Shown: positions 21,831-34,900, counted from the first letter of the stretch. The stretch is 64,000 nt of DNA from Glycine soja (GCF_004193775.1 NC_041002.1:16301535-16365534), one strand, 5' to 3'. Numbers and translations are program-made. Notes: generated by a model not told the origin, from the sequence alone.

Positions 21831-24800
21831 ATGGGTGATCAAGAGGAGACACAGGAACAGATGAAAGCCGACATGTCGGCTCTGAAAGAACAAATGGCTT
21901 CCATGATGGAGGCCATGTTAGGAATGAGGCAGCTCATGGAGAAAAACGTGGCCGCCGCTGTCAGTTCGGCTGCCGAAGCAGAACCAACTCTCTTGGCTAC
22001 CGCGCGCCATCCTCCCTCAAACACAGTAGGATGGGGAAGGAACACGCTGGGGCACGACGGCAACCCTCATCTGGGATACAACCGAACGGCTTACCCTTAT
22101 GGATTGCCGCCTAACTACTCACCACCCGTCATGCAAGACGATGCGGGCCATATTTCTTCTCCCGTCCTTGAAGGGGAGCCTCCTCAACAGCCCGACGAGG
22201 TCCACGAAAACCCTCAAGACTATGCCCGAAGGGATTTCGAGTTCTATCCCCCGATCCCCGAAGGACCGGCACCCAACACGTTGCCTCAGCCCAACCTCAC
22301 GACACAACCAATAGTTTTGTCCATGGAAGGACCGCCCCCGGCAACTGAAGAAAGGAGGAAACTCGATCTCCTCGAGGAGAGATTGAGGGCCGTGGAAGGA
22401 TTTGGTGACTATCCATTCTCAGACATGACGGATCTTTGCTTAGTACCCGATGTTGTTATCCCCCCGAAGTTCAAAGTACCGGACTTCGACAAGTATAAAG
22501 GGACGACTTGTCCCAAGAACCATCTCAAGATGTACTGTCGCAAGATGGGCGCACACTCTAAGGATGAGAAGCTGTTAATACACTTTTTTCAAGATAGCTT
22601 GGCTGGAGCCGCGGTGGTTTGGTACACTAATCTGGAAGCTTCCCGTATCCGTACTTGGAAGGATCTGATTACTGCCTTCCTAAGGAAATATCAGTATAAT
22701 TCCGATATGGCTCCCGATCGCACTCAGCTACAGAATATGTTCAAGAGAAAGGGCGAAACCTTTAAAGAATACGCACAGCGGTGGAGAGACCTGGCAGCAC
22801 AAGTGGCTCCTCCTATGGTCGAGAGAGAGATGATCACTATGATGGTAGACACCTTGCCAGTGTTCTACTATGAGAAGTTGGTAGGTTACATGCCATCCAG
22901 CTACACGGACCTAGTGTTCGCCGGGGAAAGAATCGAGGTAGGATTGAAAAGAGGAAAGTTCGTTTACGTTTCCTCCACGAGTGCGAATGCCAAAAGAATC
23001 GGGACAACGGGGGCAAAAAGGAAGGAAGGAGATGCCCATGCCGTCTCTTCAACGTCCGCATGGGTCAAACCCCCGCAGCCACCTCATGGTACCCATCAGT
23101 ACGCGCAACATCATCCGAGCTTCTCAGCTCACACCGGGAATGCCTCTAGTTCAGCACCCGTGCAGCCTAAGGCACCCACCCAGAGGGAAGCTCCCCAAGT
23201 TCCAACTCCAAACACAACTCGCCCGGCCGACAATTCCAACGCAATGAGGAACTTCCCTCCGAGGCCATTTCAAGAATTCACCCCACTCCCAATGACGTAT
23301 GAAGACCTCTTGTCGTCCCTCATCGCCAACCAATTGGCCGTGGCAACTCCCGGAAAGGTCTTCCAACCCCCTTTTCAAAAATGGTATGACCCTAACATGA
23401 CTTGCAAGTACCATGGGGGTGCCCCGGGGCATTCCATTGAAAAATGCTTGGCCTTTAAACACAAAGTCCAACATTTAATAGATGCTGGATGGCTAACTTT
23501 CCAAGAGGATCGGGCCAATGTGAAAACCAACCCGCTTGCCAATCATGGAGGGGGAGCGGTTAATGCTGTTGAGTCCGATAGGCCGCGCAGGTCTAAACCT
23601 TTGAGGGACGTGGCAACCCCTAGGAGGTTTATCTTTGAGGCCCTAGAAAAAGGAGGTGTGATTCCCCATAGTGGGCGTAAGGAGGATTCCTGTTTGCTGT
23701 ATTCCGGCGAGCTGCATAACATGGAAACATGTTTGGAAGTGGAGGAATTGTTACAGCGGATGATAGATCAGGGTCGATTGGAAGTCGGCAGTGAAGGAAG
23801 AGAAGAGCAGCACATATGCATGCAGTCCACGGATGGGAGTAGTGTTGCGAAGCCCAAACCCTTGGTGATATACTTCACCAAGGGCACAGCTTCGCAAAAG
23901 CCCGGACACCCCTTGGCAGCTAAACCTGTCCCTTTCCCATACCAAAATAGCCACGCAGTCCCATGGAGATATACACCTCCGAGGGGGAAGGAAGAAGAAG
24001 CTACCGACGTCAGCTCGTTGTCGACTAAGGTAACAAATATCACGGGACTGAGTGGTGTGACCCGTAGCGGTCGTGTGTTTGCACCCCCGGACCTACCAGT
24101 CCAACCCGCGAACGTCAAGGGGAAAGCAAAAGTGGTGGAGGAACAAGATGATGAAATACCCCTCGCTTCGAATAAAGATATTCCGGCAAAAGGTCTTCCA
24201 GAGAAAAAGGACGGTAAAAAGGAGGTGTCGCTAGAGGAAGCCAGCGAGTTCCTCCGTATAATTCAGCAGAGCGAATTCAAGGTTATCGAGCAGCTCAACA
24301 AAACCCCGGCCAGGGTCTCGCTGTTGGAGTTACTCATGAGCTCCGAGCCTCATCGGGCTCTGCTAGTAAAAGTTCTGAACGAGGCCCACGTGGCCCAAGA
24401 CATCTCGGTAGAAGGTTTCGGAGGGCTGGTCAATAATATCACTGCCAACAACTATCTCGCCTTCGCCGAAGAAGAAATCCCCGCCGAGGGGAGAGGGCAT
24501 AATAAAGCTTTGCACGTGTCAGTCAAGTGTATGGACCACATCGTGGCCAAGGTGCTCATCGATAATGGTTCCAGTTTAAACGTGATGCCTAAGAGCACTT
24601 TGGAGAAATTACCATTCAATGCTTCCCACCTAAAGCCGAGTTCAATGGCGGCACCCGCCGAGAGGTTAGGGGAGAGATCGACCTCCCAGTACAGATAGGC
24701 CCTCACACCTGTCAAGTTACCTTCCAAATAATGGATATTAACCCCCCTACAGCTGTCTGTTGGGGCGTCTGTGGATCCACTCGGTGGGAGTTGTTCCCTC

Positions 24801-25406
24801 TACACTCCACCAAAAGTTGAAATTCGTAGTGGAAGGGCATCTGGTCATCGTATCAGGCGAGGAAGACATCTTGGTGAGCTTCCCATCCTCTATGCCTTAT
24901 GTGGAGGCCGCAGAGGAGTCATTAGAAACCGCTTTCCAGTCTTTCGAGGTGGTAAGCATTTCCTCCGTGGATTCCTTCTCTGGGCAAGCTTGCCCGTCCG
25001 ATGCAGCAGTAATGATGGCCCGAGTTATGTTGGGGAACGGTTACGAACCCGGAATGGGTTTAGGCAAAGACAACGGCGGCATAACTAGCCTGATAAATGC
25101 CAAAGGAAATCGTGGGAAGTATGGGTTAGGCTATAAGCCCTCCCAGGCAGATATAAAGAGAAGCATCGCGGGAAGGACGAGCGGTAGTCAAAGCTCGCGG
25201 TTGAGACAAGAAGGTGAAGGAAGCCCACCCTGCCACATAAGTAGGAGCTTTATAAGCGTGGGTCTGGGGGACGAAGGTCAAGTGGTCGCGATATACGAAG
25301 ATGATGTTCCGAGTACATTGGATTTGGTACGATCATGCCCTCCTGATTTCCAGCTGGGAAATTGGCGAGTGGAGGAACGTCCCGGCATTTACGCAACGAG
25401 CATAAT
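21831..25406 (+). pseudogene. gag-protease with G-patch, element A
   Basis: Gag builds the particle and the aspartic protease cleaves the polyprotein. Numbering follows the intact frame of element B. Order: Met-rich helix (residues 1-40), Pro-rich linker, retrotransposon gag domain (about 210-330: NHLKMYCRKMGA, VVWYTNLE, FKEYAQRW), zinc knuckle CKYHGGAPGHSIEKC (525-539), protease active site DNGSS (911-915), and a G-patch (MLGNGYEPGMGLGK, about 1072-1090). A 16-base deletion near 24646 (absent from element B) shifts the frame just after the protease motif, so the G-patch lies in another frame (24760-25406). The frame is open upstream to 21657, but MGDQ at 21831 matches the start in B. The coding end is set by the intron donor at 25407. 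Confidence 0.9.
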
Positions 25407-25582
25407 GTAAACCTTTACAGTTTTAAAAGCTCTATAGTTGGGCCTAGGCTTTAGAGTTTTTCTTTTTGTTAAGGCTTTGTGTCTTTTAATTTATAAATAC
25501 AAGGATCTTTCTTCATCTGCTGCTACGTCTCTACCCATTCTCATCCATTTGCATGTTTACTTCTTTATTTTTAAAACGGCAG
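25407..25582 (+). other. Intron between protease and reverse transcriptase, element A
   Basis: It begins GTAAAC and ends ACGGCAG. The frame upstream would stop at 25410. Removing 176 bases joins the G-patch region in frame to an acidic linker and then GLPPELERI of the reverse transcriptase ORF. An intron at this point is a known hallmark of Ogre elements. Element B has the same borders. Confidence 0.8.
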
Positions 25583-28158
25583 ATCCGATGACGAGTCCCT
25601 CGAAGGTACTAATACCTGGGACCCGCCTATCAACTTCGAGCAAGAAACGAATCAAACGGAAGGTGAAGAGAATGAGGATGTGGGACTTCCCCCGGAATTA
25701 GAAAGGATAGTCGCCCATGAGGACCAAGAAAGGGGGCCTCATCAAGAAGAAACAAAACTAGTAGACTTGGGAACTGGCAGTGGAAAAAGGGAAGTAAAGA
25801 TAGGCACGGGTATTACCGCACTTATCCGTGAAGAATTAATAACCCTGCTAAGAGACTACCAAGACATCTTTGCTTGGTCGTACCAAGATATGCCCGGTTT
25901 GAGTTCTGACATTGTACAACACCGATTACCTCTAAATCCTGAGTGTTCCCCGGTAAAGCAGAAACTGAGAAGGATGAAGCCCGAAACATCCTTGAAGATA
26001 AAAGAAGAAGTGAAGAAGCAATTTGACGCTGGTTTTCTGGCCGTCGCTCAGTACCCAGAATGGGTTGCCAACATTGTACCGGTCCCTAAGAAGGATGGGA
26101 AGGTACGAATGTGTGTGGATTATCGGGACCTGAATCGGGCCAGTCCCAAGGACAATTTTCCTTTACCACACATCGATATCCTCGTAGATAATACGACCAA
26201 TTTTGCTTTATTTTCCTTCATGGATGGTTTCTCCGGTTACAATCAGATAAAAATAGCGCCAGAGGATATGGAAAAGACTACCTTCGTCACCCTATGGGGG
26301 ACATTCTGTTACAAGGTGATGTCCTTTGGACTCAAGAATGTCGGGGCAACTTATCAACGGGCCATGGTAGCTTTGTTCCATGATATGATGCACCAAGAGA
26401 TCGAGGTCTACGTGGACGACATAATTGCTAAATCTAAATCCGAGGAAGAACACCTTATCAACCTGCGGAAGTTGTTCGAAAGGCTTAAGAAATATCAAAT
26501 AAGGTTGAACCCCGCCAAATGTACCTTTGGGGTCAAATCAGGGAAATTGCTTGGTTTCATCGTAAGCCAGAAAGGGATAGAGGTAGACCCCGAAAAGGTG
26601 AAGGCCATCCTTGAGATGCCGGAACCCCGTACAGAGAGGCAAGTCCGAGGTTTCCTGGGACGCTTGAATTATATTGCCAGATTCATATCGCAGCTCACCG
26701 CCATTTGTGAGTCGTTGTTCAAACTCTTACGCAAAAACCAAACTGACCGCTGGAATGAGGGTTGCCAACAGGCTTTCGGAAGGATCACGAAGTGTCTCAT
26801 GAATCCCCCTGTGCTTATACCACCGGTACCTGGAAGGCCTCTCATTTTATACATGACAATCTTGGACGAGTCAATGGGATGTATGCTGGGGCAGCATGAC
26901 GAATCCGGAAAGAAAGAACGCTGTCTACTACCTGAGTAAGAAGTTCACGGCCTGTGAAATGAATTACTCTTTGCTCGAAAGAACGTGTTGTGCTTTAGTA
27001 TCGGCATCCCATCGCCTAAGGCAGTACATGCTGAGCCATACTACCTGGTTGATATCCAAGATGGACCTGGTCAAGTACATCTTTGAAAAGCCAGCTCTCA
27101 CTGGACGAATCGCCCGGTGGCAAGTCCTGCTATCTGAGTTTGATATAATTTACGTCACCCAAAAAGCGATAAAAGGAAGCGCCTTGGCAGATTATTTGGC
27201 TCAGCAGCCTCTTAACGACTATCAGCCCATGCATCCCGAATTCCCGGATGAGGACATCATGGCCTTGTTTGAGGAAAAATTGGACGAAGATCGAGACAAA
27301 TGGACCGTATGGTTTGACGGAGCGTCAAATGTTCTAGGCCATGGCATTGGAGCAGTATTGGTCTCTCCGGACAATCAAAGTGTACCTTTCACAGCCAGGC
27401 TAGGATTCGACTGCACCAACAACATGGCCGAATATGAAGCATGTGCCCTGGCCGTCCAGGCAGCGATTGACTCCAATGTCAAACTACTTAAGGTGTACGG
27501 CGACTCAGCGTTGGTAATCCATCAGCTGAGAGGGGAATGGGAAACTAGAGATCCCAAGTTGATACCCTACAAAGCCTATATCAAGGAAATGGCTAAGACC
27601 TTTGATGAGATCTCCTTCCATCATGTTCCCCGGGAGGAAAATCAGATGGCGGATGCGCTTGCCACTTTGGCGTCTATGTTCCAGCTAACGCCGCACGGGG
27701 ATCTACCATACATTGAATTCTGGTGTCGTGGCAAACCCGCGCATTGTTGCCAAGTAGAAGAGGAGCGGGACGGTAAGCCTTGGTATTTCGACATCAAGCG
27801 ATATGTCATAAGCAAAGAATACCCACCAGAGATTGCCGACAATGATAAAAGGACATTGAGAAGATTGGCGGCCGGCTTCTTCATGAGCGAAAGCATACTA
27901 TATAAGAGAAATCACGACATGACACTCCTACGGTGCGTGTATGCCAAAGAGGCGAACCACATGATCGAGGAAGTCCATGAGGGCTCGTTTGGAACGCACG
28001 CCAACGGGCATGCTATGGCCAGAAAGATCCTAAGGGCAGGTTATTACTGGCTTACCATGGAAAGTGATTGTTGTGTCCATGTAAGGAAATGCCACAAATG
28101 TCAAGCGTTCACAGACAATGTCAATGCTCCACCAAACCCTGACATGTATCATGTCTAG
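25583..28158 (+). pseudogene. pol of element A: reverse transcriptase, RNase H, second RNase H, integrase stump
   Basis: Reverse transcriptase copies element RNA into DNA. Visible motifs are VPKKDGKVRMCVDYRDLNRA, FSFMDGFSGYNQI (catalytic Asp), SFGLKN, and YVDD at 26408-26419 with both catalytic Asp. A connection/RNase H region follows. A 2-base deletion near 26920 shifts the frame from the first ORF (ending 26939) to the next (from 26896). A second, archaeal-type RNase H follows (WTVWFDGASN, NNMAEYEACA, VYGDSAL), typical of the Tat lineage. Only the integrase zinc finger (CHKC) remains. The frame then runs into a deletion junction and stops at 28158. Confidence 0.92.
28125..28140 (+). other. 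Deletion junction in element A (integrase core and extra ORF lost)
   Basis: The sequence follows element B through aatgctccacc, then jumps to aaaccct...catgtatcatgtctagcc, which in B lies about 5.0 kb further on (B coordinates about 53308 to 48297). The two B breakpoints share a short CCA/CCAAA-type microhomology. Confidence 0.85.
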
Positions 28159-29294
28159 CCATTCTACAAGCCTTGAGCCAAAATCCTAACTCACCATAAA
28201 CCTTGACCCAGGGTGAGAATGTCAATCCTTACTCTCGGAAGCAAAAAAAGAAGAGAAGGAAAATTTCCAATCAAAGAGAAAGCAAAAAAAAAGGGGGGAA
28301 GGAAATTCCCAGTCAAAGAGTGGGAGAAAGTTCCTGATCAAAGAAACCAGAAGAAATATGCAGAAAGGTCTTTTGACCAGACAATATCTGAACAATACAA
28401 AATTGTCAAAAGGAAGGAAAGGAAACCATGACCTAAAGTGTTCTTCTCCCTTTGATTACCAACCAAAATCCTGTGCGTCGGTGACTTGTTCGCCTCGTGT
28501 CAAACCAGAACAGAAAAGGAAAAAGCCAAAAAAAAATCAAAAGCCGAAAAACCCACCAAAAGAACCCATTTCCAAGGGAAGTCCTATTGATCCATGATCA
28601 CGCATGTAATCTTTGATTTGATAGGAAATAATTCGCAAAGTCAAGTCGTGACATATCTATGGTTCGGAATTAGGATGAAACACTTACCTGTGCGAGGTTG
28701 ATACACTCTGAGTGATTTTCTTCTATTTTTGTTGAACCCAGTGTTTCCTCTAAATGGTCATTTAGAAACGAAATGCCAACATCCAAAATCTCATTTATGG
28801 TTATGGGGGGGTTTCATCAGCAGACTCTCCTTCCCCGGTAGACGCATTGTTTTTCACTCAAAAAAGCATATGCTGCTTTAATCAGTTGGAATATTTGTCT
28901 CTTTACTAAAGCATGTTTGCATTTTAGTGGAGAAAACACCGAGACTTTTTCAAGTCTCACAAGTTATCCAGAACTACGTAGGTCTGAGTTCCTCATTTGG
29001 GGATAAGTAGGAGCAAGAGGTTCGCTTTTGTCGACCGCACCGCTTTTTGTTACCATGACCCAAGAGCTGGTAGTTCGCGGAGACACCTTACGGTTATCCG
29101 CACCTCGTCATTCAGTGACCCCAAGTGTGATTGACGAGCAGAGGCCAATGTGGTCATCTGCGCCCTTTCCGGAGATGTCAGCATCTTCCGGTGGAGACTT
29201 TTTCAAGTCTCACAAGTTATCAAGAACTACGTAGGTCTGAGTTCCTCATTGGAGGATACGTAGGAGCAAGAGCCTCGCTTTTGTCGGCCACCTT
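28159..29294 (+). other. 3' non-coding region of element A
   Basis: It contains a purine-rich block of degenerate repeats of about 40-45 bp (about 28236-28360: gcaaaaaaagaagagaagg, ttccaatcaaagag). Two copies of the tacgtaggtctgag cassette lie at 28971-29037 and 29222-29289. The whole stretch is colinear with 47280-48297 of element B on the opposite strand. Confidence 0.7.
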
Positions 29295-30070
29295 CACAAG
29301 ATCTGTCATACTGACATTTGAGTCACGTTGACGGGTGGAAATACCCGAGTGGTTATCCGTATAAACTTTCTTTTGCTGTCTGTAAGATGAAAAGCCTGAT
29401 AGCACGCAGAGACTAACGTCGTCTTCTGCATCCTTCGTCAATCGCGGCTGACAAGCTTGTTGACACGCAGAGATTTAGGTCATCTTCTGTGCACACAAGA
29501 TTTGTCATACTGACATTTGAGTCACGCTGACGGGCGGAAATACCCGAGTGGTTATCCGTATAAACTTTCTTTTGCTGTTTGTAAGACGAAAAGCCTGATA
29601 GCACGCAGAGACTAACGTCGTCTTCTGCATCCTTCGTCAATCGCGGCCGACAAGCCTATTGACACGCGGAGATTAACGTCATCTTCCGCGCACACAAGAT
29701 CTGTCATACTGACATTTGAGTCACGCTGACGGGCGGAAATACCCGAGTGGTTATCCGTATAAACTTTCTTTTGCTGTCTGTAAGACGAAAAGCCTGATAG
29801 CACGCAGAGACTAACGTCGTCTTCTACATCCTTCGTCAATCGTGGCCGACAAGCCCGTTGACACGCGGAGATTTACATCATCTTCCGCGCTCACAAGATC
29901 TGTCATACTGACGTTTGAGTCACGCTGACGGGTGGAAATACCCGAGTGGTTATTCGTATAAACATTCTTTTTGCTATCTGTAAGACGAAAAGCCTGATAG
30001 CCTGCAGAGACTGACATCGTCTTCTGCACCCTTTGTTCCCCCGGGGAAAACAAGTCATTTGCATGCGGAG
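29295..30070 (+). repeat. 199-bp tandem repeats, about four copies, element A
   Basis: cacaagatctgtcatactgac recurs at 29295, 29494, 29693 and 29892. Each unit carries gggcggaaatacccgagtgg (a short palindrome around the cgggcg...cccg core) and ctttcttttgctgt. The last unit is partial. Element B holds a longer version of the same array. Confidence 0.95.
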
Positions 30071-30162
30071 ATATTTTATGGTCACCCGCGACTCTCCTCA
30101 ACCGAGAGGAACGAAATTAGTGTCTTATCTTTACTTCCCTTTTATCTCCAATAAAAGACAAG

Positions 30163-30176
30163 TAAAGAGGGGCAAC
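30163..30176 (+). other. Polypurine tract of element A
   Basis: AAAGAGGGG followed by CAAC lies directly before the 3' LTR. It is where plus-strand DNA synthesis would start. The identical tract borders the left LTR of element B. Confidence 0.8.
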
Positions 30177-31904
30177 TGTCATACCCTAATTTCGTCCGGG
30201 GACCTTTGCTTGGTGGCATGCAACTTTTGTTTGGTCCTTGTGAGGTGTTTGGCACCCATCATTAGGCAATTTGTGAAGTTCCGGGACATGCCAGAAATCA
30301 AAAGAAAGTATTGATGCACAATCCGTAAGGTTCCGTGACATACCGGAAATCAAAAAGGAAGCATCGTTACCCAATTCGTGAGGTTCCGTAACATTCCGTA
30401 AGTCAAAAAAGGGATGATTATGTAATCCACAAGGTTCCGTAACATTACAGAAAGAAAACAAGTATCGTTACGAAAATCGTAAGTTTCCGTAACTTTACGA
30501 AAAAGAAGCACAAAAAAAGTAGGGGGTGTATTTAGTAAAAATGGGGGTGCAAATAGCAACCAGGCCCACTTGGGCCCTCCAGAAGATTCCTCCAGAAGGC
30601 GGTTGCTTCTGGAGGAAGCCACCTTGCTCGCCTGGGCGAGCTGGGTGGCAAGCTTCTCCCCCAATTTTCTATAAATAGGGGGAGAAGTGAAGTAGAAAAG
30701 GGTTCAGCCCTCCTGGTAATTCAAAATCACTTAAAATTAGTGAGAAAAATTGGTTCCGTGAAGAAAATCCAAGCCGAGGCGTTTCGGTGGGTGATTTCGC
30801 GAAGGTTTTCGACCGTTCTTCGACGTTCTTCATTCGTTTTTCGTCGTTCTTCGGTCTTCAACCGGTAAGTTCCCTAGATCGAACTTTCCAATTCATTCTA
30901 TGCACCGTTAGTGGTCCTCATTTGTTTTTACGTGCTTTCATTTACTTTCCGTACCCCCTTTTGACGTGCTTTAGTCATTTGCTTAAGTTATTTTCTCGCC
31001 TAATCAAAAAATAAAATAAATTTCCACCGATCATTTGAATCGTAATATCCGTTGATTTCTGTTAAAATGAAATCCGACCGTTCGGTCATGCCGTAACTAC
31101 GTTGGAAACCAAAAAGAGGTAAAATAATAATATAATAACCAAAAATATCTTTTAGTAAAATAAATCAAAAAGAATCAATCGGACGTTTTTCTTTGGGATT
31201 TCTCTTTCTTAATCGAATCGATTAATAACCAAAGTGAAACTAAGGCTAAAATCAATTCATAAACCAAACTTTTGACATTGCCTAAAAAGCCATTTTCAAA
31301 GGTCCAACACCTTGAAATGGTCCTTTTTTACTTCTATTGGTTTAAGTGTGGATTTCTAAAAAACCCTAAAATCAATACGTAACTTTATTACTTCCTTCAA
31401 AAAAAATAGAGAAATCATTTAATGGTCCAATGCCTTAAATGGTTTTTCATTCAATAAAAACATGTCGTGCAAAAAGGATAAAAACAACTTAACCCAAACA
31501 CTTTGTTCCGAAAGAACTACGTAGGTCTGATTTCCTCATTACAATTGAGGAATACGTAGGAGCAAAGGGAAACACCCTTGTCGACCACCAAAAAAGGAAA
31601 AATATAAAAAAGGCATAAAAGATATAAAGAACGTAAAAGGGAACGTAAAAATCAAAGTCATGTTTGCACATTTGATTAAAGGTTGTCGTCTCTTATGACG
31701 GACGTGTGGGGTGCTAACACCTTCCCCGTGCGTAAATACAACTCCCGAGCCTTTTTCATTTAAAGTTCGTAGATCACGTCTTTTCCGGTTTTTCTGACGT
31801 TTTCCCCAAATAAACGTTGGTGGCGACTCCGCGCGTATTCCTTTCGTGGAACATGCATCCCGCGAGTCACGCGTCGCCCTCCCGCCGAAGGGTTGGTTAC
31901 GACA
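30177..31904 (+). repeat. 3' LTR of element A
   Basis: Same ends as the 5' LTR and colinear with it apart from a few short indels and scattered substitutions. It is followed by AAGTA, the second target copy. Confidence 0.95.
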
Positions 31905-31909
31905 AAGTA

Positions 31910-34900
31910 GTACTGAATGAAAAGATAATACAAAGCACCTCTGGTGCTGCCTCCCAAAGGTAAAACCCAAGCTAACCCATCAAAAAGTTCATATCCACAT
32001 AGGTTAAACAAAGTGATCCTTTATATTAGAGGACCAGTGATTAAAGCTAGTGTTGAATCCTTTCTCCCTAGTTTTTAGCCAAGACCAAGCTGAAAACATA
32101 GCCTCTTCCATGACTTTCGATGAGTCGAATTGGTTTCCTTGAAAGATGAGGTTATTCCTGTGTTGCCAAATAGTATTAGTTAGAGCCACCCACCACCCAT
32201 ACCATCTGCTATGATTTACATTAACTCTGAATCCTTCACAAAATTGTGCTAAATGACTTGCTGGGACAAGTGGGAGTGGTCCTACAACCTGTAACCATGT
32301 GGATTCCCACCATAGGGGCAGTGTCCTTTGGCAATTAAAGAATAGGTGACCCACTTCCTCCTGTACTTGACCACATAAAGGGCAATCAACATCTTGGGTA
32401 ATGACATTTCTTCTTAGAAGGTTACCCTTAGTAGGTAATCTGTCCTTGAGGAGCCTCCAAGTGAAGGTTGCTGCCCTTGGGGGATGTTCATCTTCCATAT
32501 TAGTTTGAAAATTCTGACATCTGAGGCTGAGGCATTGACATTCAACATCATTCTATAAGCTGATCTGGTGGAATATACTCCTGTAGATTCAGCTTTCCAC
32601 ACCATAGTATCCTTCACATTTCTCTGAATAGAAATAGAAGTAATATCTTCCATAAAATTCACCGCCAAAACACTTTCGTGGTCAAAAAGATTCCTCCTCC
32701 AATTGAGATCCCATCTCCAACCATCTTCAGAAAAATTCCCCATCTGTGATATGATGCTGTGTTGTTGCCTGCTGATCAAAAACAGAGAATTATATTTCTG
32801 CTTTAGGGTGCAGTCTTCCCCTAACCATCTATCTGTCCAGAAATGAATTCTATCCCCCCCATCAGGCTTCCAAACCAAGTTTTGTTGAAAGAGGCTCTGA
32901 CCAGAGTTATGATAAATCTTCCTCAAGTCCCTCCACCAGTGTGAGCAGCCCCTTCTATCTCTGCTCGACTGAAGCTCTTCCCAACCACCATATTTAGATT
33001 TAATGATCCTAGCCCATAACTGTTGCTGGTCAGAAGCTAAATCCCATATCCATTTACCCAACAAAGCTTCATTAAATTTAGATATTTCTTTAATCCCCAA
33101 ACCACCTTCCTCCTTAGGTAAACATATAGTTTCCCATTTTACCCAGGGGATTTTCTTGTAATCCTTGTCTCCCCCCCACAGAAAATTTCTTTGCAGTGTT
33201 ACCAATCTATGAGCTACCTTTTGAGGGATCTTGAAAAAGGAAAGCAAATATATTGGTAAAGCATTGAGCACCGAATTGATTAAAGTCACCTTCCCTGCCA
33301 TGGAAATATTTTTCTGTGCCCACTTAGATAACTTGGATTCATATTTACTAATCAAAGTCTCCCACACCATGTTGCTTGAAGGTTTAGCCCCAATCGGAAT
33401 TCCCAAATAACAGAAAAGGGTTTGCAGCTACCTACATTTCAGAATTTGTGCAGCATGATTTACCCAATTGACTCTACCTCCTATAATCCCAAACTGGCTT
33501 TTTGCATAATTAATCTTCAGACCTGAGGCCAATTCAAATCCCCTGAGCATAGCCTTCAAAACAATAACATTCTCCCACTCAGCCTCACCCACAAAAACTG
33601 TGTCATCCGCATACTGCAAAATATTAATGGGTTCCTTTTTCTTTCCAGCCATATAGCTTCTATATAAGTTCTTCTAAACTGCTTCCCTCATCAATCCTGT
33701 GATGCCTTCTCCAACTATATTAAAGAGTAAGGGGGCTAAAGGATCCCCTTGCCTCAAACCTCTAGTAGGAGAAAATTCCTTTGTAGGACTGCCATTGATA
33801 AGAATAGAAATGCTTGCTGACTTGAGACAGGCAGACATCCAGTGTCTCCATTTGTGGCAAAAACCCATTCTTTGCAGCATATAATCCAAAAAAACCCATG
33901 AGACTAAGTCATAGGCCTTTTCAAAATCCACCTTGAACACCATAGCTGGCCTTTTGCTTCTACAAGCTTCCTTAATCACCTCATTAAGGACTAGAACACC
34001 ATGTAGGATGTGTCTGTTTTTTATGAAAGTTGTCTGCCTCTCATCAATAAGACCAGATATCACTTGTCTCAATCTATTTGCTAATAACTTAGCTATCACC
34101 TTGTACATACATCCAATCAAGGAGATGGGTCTGTAGTCATCAAATGACTGGGGATGTTTAATTTTGGGAATGAGAGCTATGAAGGAAGCATTACTGCCTC
34201 TAGGGAAACTGCCATGTACATGGAATTCATCAACAAATCTTCTGAAGTCAGCTTTCAGCATATCCCAAAATTCTTTAATGAATTTGAAGTTGAAACCATC
34301 AGGTCCAGGACATTTGTCCCCATCACAACTCCATACTGCTTCTTTGATCTCCAAATCTGAAAAAGGAACAACCAAAGACTCCCTCTGCTCCTGGTTTAGT
34401 GAAGAGAAATGCACTCCATCAAGAGTGGGTCTACAAAGCTGCTGCTCAGAAAATCTGTTAAGGAAAAAATTCACAGCTTCCTTCTTAACTTCATTGGGGT
34501 TCTGGATCCATTCACCCTGAATGAGAATTCCATGAAGACCATTATAATGTCTTCTGAAATTGATGACTTTATGGAAATAAGCCGAATTTCGGTCCCCTTC
34601 CTTTAGCCATTTAGCTCTATATTTTTGCCTTAATAAAGATTCATAAGCTGTTGAAACCTCCCACAATTCTTGCTGTAATTCTCTCTTAGCTTTTATCTCA
34701 TCCTCGGATAGATTTCTAGTAGATGCTAAATCCTCCACTTCATTGAGCTCCTTCTGAATTTTGTGAATCCCCTTATCATTTATGAACCCATAGTCTTTAC
34801 TCCACTGCCTGATGGCCCCTTTCAAATATTTGAGCTTATTTTTTAGCACAACTCCCCCCATCCCCCCTGCTGGGCAGTGTTCCAAGCCTCCCTCACTGCT

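Larger units (their letters stand above)
17140..31904 (+). mobile_element. Element A: Tat/Ogre-type Ty3/gypsy retrotransposon, integrase-deleted copy
   Basis: It is bounded by LTRs of 1771 and 1728 bp that start TGTCATACCC and end GCGACA/ACGACA. AAGTA target duplications flank it at 17135-17139 and 31905-31909. Gene order is primer site, ORF1, gag, protease with G-patch, intron, reverse transcriptase, two RNase H domains and an integrase stump. It lacks the integrase core and the extra downstream ORF found in element B. It sits in the 3' UTR of a minus-strand LINE. With several breaks plus the deletion it could move only with proteins from other copies. Confidence 0.95.

Noticed and set aside
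29295..30070. CRISPR-like array of regularly spaced repeats
   Set aside because: The genome is a plant's, the repeats are contiguous 199-bp units without unique spacers, and they lie inside a retrotransposon.
29220..30101. Repeated open frames of about 75 residues on the minus strand
   Set aside because: They are the 199-bp tandem repeat read through. The period is not a multiple of three plus stops in a way that suggests a repeat protein, and the element's sense strand is the opposite one.
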